Assembly (NCBI RefSeq): GCF_002157205.1
Contig: NZ_CP021358.1
Location: 806,001-870,000 of the forward strand
From: Kushneria marisflavi
Lineage (GTDB): Bacteria > Pseudomonadota > Gammaproteobacteria > Pseudomonadales > Halomonadaceae
Reading direction: 5' to 3'
DNA length: 64,000 nt
A program made the position numbers and the translations under genes. Positions 59,383 through 64,000 of the stretch are shown here, piece after piece. How positions within the stretch are numbered: position 1 is the first letter of the stretch; each line of letters opens with the position of its first letter. A model generated the notes under the pieces. It was not told the origin of the DNA, searched no databases, and saw nothing but the letters and a program-made list of their open reading frames with translations.

Positions 59383-61344
59383 ATGTTTAAAAGATTCGCT
59401 CGAGGCAAGGAAGCCTGGCTGGTACGTACCAGCAGCGAAAGGCTGGCGCAGGATGCTGCCCAGCTTCGAGACGCTGCCTTCATCGTGGGATTCGTCTCTG
59501 CAGCCGTCGACATGGACCGTGTACAACGCACGCTTGCCACTCTGGCGCCACAGGCAGAACTGGCCCTGAGCCTGACCGCTGGCGAGCTTTGCAGCCTCAG
59601 CGGAGAACCGCTGTATCTGCCGGCAGGTGGAGACACTATCGTATTGCAGGGCTGGAGCAAGGTGCTGGTCGAAGCCGTCCACGTGGTACGTGTGCCGCTG
59701 TACTGCGAGGACCTGCGCGCAGGTCAGCCACTGATCGACATGGAAGAGCGCGTGCGAAGGATTCGCCAGTCGCTTGACCGGATGAAACTGCCCTTCGTGC
59801 TGGATCACCGCGACACGGTGGCCATCACGCTGGTAGACGGCCTCTCCAACAGCGAAAACTTTCTGATGCGCGCCATCTATGAAAGCGCCCGCTTTCCGCT
59901 GGTCTTCATTGGCGGCTCATCCGGCGGCCCGCTGGATTTTTCACACACGCTTTTAGGCGACAGGAGCGGTACCTTTGACAGCCATGCACTGATTGCCTTC
60001 GTAAAAATCCGAAAGCCCTATCGCTACTCCATCTTCAAGACGCAGAACTTCAAGTCGACCGGCACCTCGTTCATTGCCGGTGAATGCCGACCGGAACTTC
60101 GAACACTGCACAGCGTCATCGATGGTAAAAGTGGTCGGCTGGTCGATTTCATCAGCGCGCTGTGTCGTCATTTCGATTGTGATGAAAAGCACCTGGAGGA
60201 ACAGCTCAAGCGCTACACCTTTGCCATTCGCATCAATGGCGAACTCTTTGTACGCTCGATTCTTAAATTCGATTTCAGCAAGCGCCAGGCGCATTTTGCC
60301 TGCGACATCTCCTGTGGTGATGTTCTGGAACTGGTGGAATCCCAGCATTTCAGCGCACGCACGGCCGAAGACTTTTCCCGTCATCATCAGGGCAAGGGCA
60401 AGCTGATCGCAGGACTTCTCAATGACTGCATCCTGCGCCGGCTCAACAATGCCGATGAACTCGGCCGGGTGGATGCCTTTGAAGGGTTGCCGGTCGGCGG
60501 TTTTTCAACCTTTGGAGAACTGTTGGGGGTTAACGTCAACCAGACCCTGTCGATGCTTTTGATCTATCGTCCGGCACCCGGGTTCAGCGATGACTATGTC
60601 GATCTTTTCCCGATTCGCTATGCCAGCTTCCTGACCTACTTCAAGGAAGCAGAGATCAAGCGGTTGCAGATGATGAACACCATGAAATCGCAGCTGATCA
60701 ACAGTCTCGAGGATTATCGGCGCTTTACCGAAACGGTCATGGCGGACTTTCCTCGCCTGCAGTCCTCCATGGGCACCTTTACGACCATGATCGAGGACGT
60801 CACGGGACTGGTAACACAGTTCTCGAGCGATATGGGAGAAAGCAGCCGAACCACCAGCGATCTCGGTGCAAGAATCGGCGAGCTCAACGATAGCGCCCTT
60901 CAGGCCAGAACCCTTCTGACCACCATTGGCGCCATTGCCCAGCAAACCAATCTGCTGGCACTCAATGCCGCCGTCGAGGCCGCCCGTGCCGGTGAACAGG
61001 GCCGGGGCTTTGCGGTCGTGGCCGCAGAGGTCCGCTCGCTGGCCGGACGCACCCAGGAAAGTCTTGATCAGATCAGCAAGGTCATCGCCAGCGTTCAGGG
61101 CTCGGTGGAGTCCGTCAACGCGCGACTCGAAGCCATGACGCAAATGGTCTCGGCCTTTTCAAGACAGGGGCTTCAGCTACAGACCACCATTGACGCCTCG
61201 AGATCACAGGCGGCGCATTCAAGCAGCGATCTGGCGCGCATGCTGACCAGCACCGCAAAAATTCACGAACGCATGCAGGAGGATGCCCGCCATCTCGAAG
61301 AGATCATCCGCCTGAGCCAGTACGCCGAAGGCCAGCACGCCTGA
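59383..61344 (+). CDS. methyl-accepting chemotaxis protein with FIST sensor domains
   Basis: 653 residues, no membrane segment, so a cytoplasmic receptor. The N-terminal half is a FIST_N domain ([34 protein letters not shown] pattern, [33 protein letters not shown]) followed by FIST_C (~230-410, [21 protein letters not shown]). The C-terminal half is the signalling hairpin with tip [42 protein letters not shown] (~518-560). FIST domains are thought to sense small ligands such as amino acids or to bind signalling partners. The start codon has no clear ribosome site. Preceded by the BCCT terminator and with its own terminator. Confidence 0.9.
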   Translation: MFKRFARGKEAWLVRTSSERLAQDAAQLRDAAFIVGFVSAAVDMDRVQRTLATLAPQAELALSLTAGELCSLSGEPLYLPAGGDTIVLQGWSKVLVEAVHVVRVPLYCEDLRAGQPLIDMEERVRRIRQSLDRMKLPFVLDHRDTVAITLVDGLSNSENFLMRAIYESARFPLVFIGGSSGGPLDFSHTLLGDRSGTFDSHALIAFVKIRKPYRYSIFKTQNFKSTGTSFIAGECRPELRTLHSVIDGKSGRLVDFISALCRHFDCDEKHLEEQLKRYTFAIRINGELFVRSILKFDFSKRQAHFACDISCGDVLELVESQHFSARTAEDFSRHHQGKGKLIAGLLNDCILRRLNNADELGRVDAFEGLPVGGFSTFGELLGVNVNQTLSMLLIYRPAPGFSDDYVDLFPIRYASFLTYFKEAEIKRLQMMNTMKSQLINSLEDYRRFTETVMADFPRLQSSMGTFTTMIEDVTGLVTQFSSDMGESSRTTSDLGARIGELNDSALQARTLLTTIGAIAQQTNLLALNAAVEAARAGEQGRGFAVVAAEVRSLAGRTQESLDQISKVIASVQGSVESVNARLEAMTQMVSAFSRQGLQLQTTIDASRSQAAHSSSDLARMLTSTAKIHERMQEDARHLEEIIRLSQYAEGQHA

Positions 61345-61358
61345 TCAGCCCCGAATCA

Positions 61359-61388
61359 AAAAGGGCCGCCCCACCGGGCGGCCCTTTT
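61359..61388. terminator. bidirectional terminator between FIST receptor and NSS transporter
   Basis: GGGCCGCC and GGCGGCCC with a 6-base loop, A-run before and T-run after, between convergent genes. Confidence 0.88.
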
Positions 61389-61432
61389 CATTGCGTGACA
61401 TCATTCATGCACTGCCCTGACCATCGGCGTTT

Positions 61433-62896
61433 TCAGCGCGCAGGCTGGCGACGCAGTCGCGGGCTTGCCCACTCACCAACGATCACGAACAACACCAGCG
61501 CCGCCACGCCCCAGGGCCACTGCGTGGACACGTCAAGGGTCATGACGCCGAGCGCATCGATGAAAATCACCACGATCGCCAGCGGGCATACATAGCGGAT
61601 CATGAACAACCACAGGGCATGACCAATGGCAGGAAGGCCCAGCTCATCGCGCAGCAGCCGATCCTTGAGCACGAAGCCTGCCAGCAGCGCCAGTCCGAGC
61701 CCGCCCAGCGGCATCATGAACCGCGAGGTCAGATAGTCCAGCCAGTCAAAGATGGTGCGCCCACCGAGCGTCCAGTCCGCGCCGAGATTGAAGGACAGCA
61801 TCGCCAGCGTGCTGACCAGCCACAGCACAATGCCCGTCCCCCAGGCCGCACGATTGCGCACCATGCCATGGCTTTCTACCAGCCAGGCGATGGTGGCCTC
61901 GATCATCGAGATGGCAGAGGTGAGCGCGGCCATGGTCAGCATCACGAAAAAGATGACCTCCAGCAGCGTGCCCATGGGCATCTGGGCAAAGGCCAGCGGC
62001 AGACTCATGAAGATCAGCCCCGGGCCGCTGGCCGGATCCATGCCGTTGGCGAAAATGACCGGGAAGATGGCAAGGCCCGCCATCAGCGCCACCAGGGTGT
62101 CACAGATCGCCACCGTAAAGGTCGTGCGCGCAATGGAAGCGCCGGCCGGCAGATAGGCGCCGTATGCCATGATGGCGCCGGCCGCCAGTGACAGGGTGAA
62201 AAAGGCATGCCCCATCGCGGCCAGCAGCCCTTCGCCGGAGAGCTGGCCGAATTCGAAGGCAAACATGAAGTGGACGGCCTTGCCGAAACCGCCGGAAAAC
62301 ACGCCAAAGCCGATCAGAATGGCCAGCATGATCACCATGCCCGGCATCATCCAGCGCACACTGCGCTCAATGCCTTCCTGAACGCCCTTGCCAACGATCA
62401 GCATGGTGATCAGCGTCACCAGCGTGCTCCAGAAGCCAAGATTAAGCGGGCTTGAGTTATTGTCTTCAAAGATCGCCGCCATGCCCTCGACGCTGTCGGC
62501 GACCAGTCCACCGGTAAGCGCCTTCCAGAGATAGGAGAGCGACCAGCCGGCCACCACCACGTAAAAACTCAGAATCATGAAGCCGCAGATCATCGACATC
62601 CAGCCCAGGATGGACCATCCAGCACCACCGCCGGATTCTGCCACCACGCGCTTGACGGCCTCGACCGGACTGCCACGACCGCGTCGACCAAAGGCGATTT
62701 CAGTCATCATCAGGGGCACCCCGATGGCAGCAATGCACAGCAGATAGACAAGCACAAAGGCGCCGCCGCCATACTCACCGGTCATGTAGGGGAATTTCCA
62801 GATGTTGCCAAGCCCTACGGCGGAGCCTGTTGCGGCCAGCACGAATCCCCAGCGCCCGGCCCAGAGCACACCACCGGTGCCATTATTTGTTGTCAT
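61433..62896 (-). CDS. sodium-dependent NSS-family transporter
   Basis: 487 residues from ATG 62896, which has AGGG at six bases; ATG 62902 overlaps that site. About 11-12 helices. Helix 1 ATGSAVGLGNIWKFPYMTGEYGGGAFVLVYL carries the Na+- and substrate-binding positions of the neurotransmitter-sodium symporter family, and helices 6 and 8 regions (LSLAAGAIMAYGAY, MAALTSAISMIEATIAWL) are present. Bacterial members (LeuT, MhsT, TnaT) import amino acids with Na+. The substrate is unknown, and the gene is isolated. Sodium coupling suits a halophile. Confidence 0.92.
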   Translation of the reverse strand: MTTNNGTGGVLWAGRWGFVLAATGSAVGLGNIWKFPYMTGEYGGGAFVLVYLLCIAAIGVPLMMTEIAFGRRGRGSPVEAVKRVVAESGGGAGWSILGWMSMICGFMILSFYVVVAGWSLSYLWKALTGGLVADSVEGMAAIFEDNNSSPLNLGFWSTLVTLITMLIVGKGVQEGIERSVRWMMPGMVIMLAILIGFGVFSGGFGKAVHFMFAFEFGQLSGEGLLAAMGHAFFTLSLAAGAIMAYGAYLPAGASIARTTFTVAICDTLVALMAGLAIFPVIFANGMDPASGPGLIFMSLPLAFAQMPMGTLLEVIFFVMLTMAALTSAISMIEATIAWLVESHGMVRNRAAWGTGIVLWLVSTLAMLSFNLGADWTLGGRTIFDWLDYLTSRFMMPLGGLGLALLAGFVLKDRLLRDELGLPAIGHALWLFMIRYVCPLAIVVIFIDALGVMTLDVSTQWPWGVAALVLFVIVGEWASPRLRRQPAR

Positions 62897-63011
62897 GTGC
62901 ATCCCTATCGGTTGTCGGCCTTGCTCGGCCCTCTTGTCGATCAGAGGCGCATTGTAATGGTCTCGCCCCTCTTTTGGCCCGAACCTGCCACGATTTTCAT
63001 GTGAGATTCAT

Positions 63012-63037
63012 AAAAAAAGGGCCCTTTCGGGCCCCTG
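63012..63037 (-). terminator. terminator of the fruA operon
   Basis: GGGCCC and GGGCCC-type stem (AGGGGCCC-GAAA-GGGCCCTT on the minus strand), followed by seven T, 28 bases past the fruA stop. Confidence 0.88.
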
Positions 63038-63065
63038 GTTCATCCTTGCCAGCGAATGCACCGGC

Positions 63066-64000
63066 TCAGGCAGAAGCCCCCTCCGGTACTTCAAGCTTTT
63101 GCTGAGACGGCTTGAGCACTGCATATGCCACCCCGATGAAGAGCGAGCCCACGGCAATCGAGAGCAGATACAGCAGCGCCTGATTGACCGCCCCCGGAAT
63201 CAGCAGCACGAACAGCCCGCCATGGGGCGCCATCAGCTTGATCTGGAAATACATCGACAGTGCCCCGGTGATGGCGCCGCCCACGATGGAGATCGGGATA
63301 ACGCGCAGCGGGTCCTTGGCGGCAAAGGGAATGGCGCCTTCACTGATAAAGCACAACCCCAGCACAAAGGCCGCCTTGCCACCGTCACGCTCGGTGTCGG
63401 CAAACTTCGAACGGGCCAGAAAGCTGGCAATCCCCATACCGATCGCCGGTACCATGCCGGCCGCCATGATCGCTGCCATCGGTGCATAGGTCTGGGTCGA
63501 CAACAGCCCGACGCCAAAGGTATAAGCCGCCTTGTTGATCGGCCCGCCCAGGTCCACGCACATCATCGCGCCCAGCAGCAGCCCAAGCAAAATGGCGTTG
63601 GTCGACCCCATGTTGTTGAGGAAGTCGGTCAGCGCCGAAAGCATGCCGGCAACCGGTGTGCCGACCAGATAGATCATGACCAGACCGGTTACCAGGCTTG
63701 CCAGCAACGGAATGACCAGAATCGGCTTGAGCGATTCAACACTGGCCGGCAGCTTCAGTTTCGTGGCAATCAGCTTTGCGGTGTAGCCGGCCAGGAAACC
63801 GGCAATGATCCCGCCAATAAAGCCGGCGCCCAGCGTACTGGCCAGCATCCCACCGATCATCCCCGGCGCAATCCCCGGCCGGTCGGCGATCGAGTAGGCA
63901 ATATAGCCCGCCAGCACCGGCACCATCAGGGCAAAGGCCGTGCCCCCACCAATCTGCATCAGCGCGGCGGCAAGCGTCCCCTCTTCCTTGAACGCCTCAA
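63066..64000 (-). CDS. fruA: PTS fructose transporter subunit IIBC, C-terminal part
   Basis: 3' part of a minus-strand gene open to the window edge (its 5' portion, with the EIIB domains, lies beyond 64000). The visible membrane IIC domain starts FKEEGTLAAALMQIGGGTAFALM and continues LAGYIAYSIADRPGIAPGMIGGM, then DLGGPINKAAYTFGVGLL (substrate-binding loop) and a final helix, ending KLEVPEGASA. This matches FruA, which phosphorylates fructose during uptake. Usually third gene of fruBKA, so fruB and fruK should lie to the right. An internal ATG at 63959 is not the real start. Confidence 0.93.
   Translation of the reverse strand, partial: EAFKEEGTLAAALMQIGGGTAFALMVPVLAGYIAYSIADRPGIAPGMIGGMLASTLGAGFIGGIIAGFLAGYTAKLIATKLKLPASVESLKPILVIPLLASLVTGLVMIYLVGTPVAGMLSALTDFLNNMGSTNAILLGLLLGAMMCVDLGGPINKAAYTFGVGLLSTQTYAPMAAIMAAGMVPAIGMGIASFLARSKFADTERDGGKAAFVLGLCFISEGAIPFAAKDPLRVIPISIVGGAITGALSMYFQIKLMAPHGGLFVLLIPGAVNQALLYLLSIAVGSLFIGVAYAVLKPSQQKLEVPEGASA

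Overview
The window is a G+C-rich piece of a gammaproteobacterial chromosome, most likely from a halophile of the Halomonadaceae (Halomonas, Kushneria or Chromohalobacter type). Three things point there: the ectoine-degradation block doeA-doeB-doeX, the sodium- and solute-coupled transporters (2-HCT, BCCT, NSS families), and the recA-recX-alaS-lysC-csrA-tRNA-Ser-tRNA-Arg order shared with pseudomonads and halomonads. The organism assignment is inference from gene content. I see no prophage, insertion sequence or CRISPR array; most of the window is housekeeping core.

Layout. 1-5.0 kb: a cut-off PAS/degenerate-GGDEF protein, a voltage-gated-type ion channel with a zinc-ribbon tail, and the yciO, rnm, yciB, yciI group. 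5.0-7.3 kb: a cluster of DnaA-box sequences followed by mnmC. 7.3-11.4 kb: a CitA/CitB-type two-component system divergent from a 2-hydroxycarboxylate transporter. 11.5-19 kb (minus strand): yheU-like, ligA (split by a one-base frameshift), zipA and smc. 19.2-21.5 kb: a LexA-like S24 protein without a DNA-binding domain, yigZ-like and dusC. 21.6-28.4 kb (minus strand): two tRNA-Arg, tRNA-Ser, csrA, lysC, alaS, recX and recA with a LexA box. 28.4-32.2 kb: pncC, mutS, fdxA. 32.2-32.8 kb: an AT-rich gene-less stretch with repeated hairpins. 32.8-36.8 kb: eno, kdsA, pyrG. 36.9-39.7 kb: doeX, doeB, doeA. 40-43.7 kb: a soluble chemoreceptor with four PAS repeats plus a three-domain CheW protein, behind a flagellar sigma-28-type promoter. 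43.8-46.5 kb: corA, ghrA and a DUF3108-like periplasmic protein. 46.5-52.8 kb: a sugar-oxidation cluster (lactonase, FCD-type GntR regulator, MFS sugar porter with an internal amber stop, galM, Gfo/Idh dehydrogenase, gluconokinase). 53-56.3 kb: a BaeSR-like two-component system and a secreted three-repeat Spy/CpxP-like protein. 56.3-64 kb: a macrodomain hydrolase, a BetT-like BCCT transporter with a BetI-like operator, a FIST-domain chemoreceptor, an NSS transporter and the 3' part of fruA.

How the genes work together. Genome maintenance and SOS functions are concentrated here (ligA, smc, mutS, recA/recX, pncC). The sensory genes (PAS4 receptor with triple CheW, FIST receptor, degenerate GGDEF protein) point to a motile cell with elaborate energy or metabolite taxis. 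Metabolism is geared to compatible solutes (doeABX, BCCT) and to oxidative sugar use (epimerase, dehydrogenase, lactonase, sugar-acid regulator).

Two genes carry lesions: ligA has one missing base in a homopolymer and the sugar porter has a CAG-to-TAG-like nonsense codon. The first looks like a sequencing or assembly error because no other ligase gene is visible here and the gene is normally essential. The second may be real. The least explained signals are the DnaA-box cluster, the AT-rich hairpin region, the four exact-period PAS repeats with their triple-CheW partner, and the stand-alone S24 protein.
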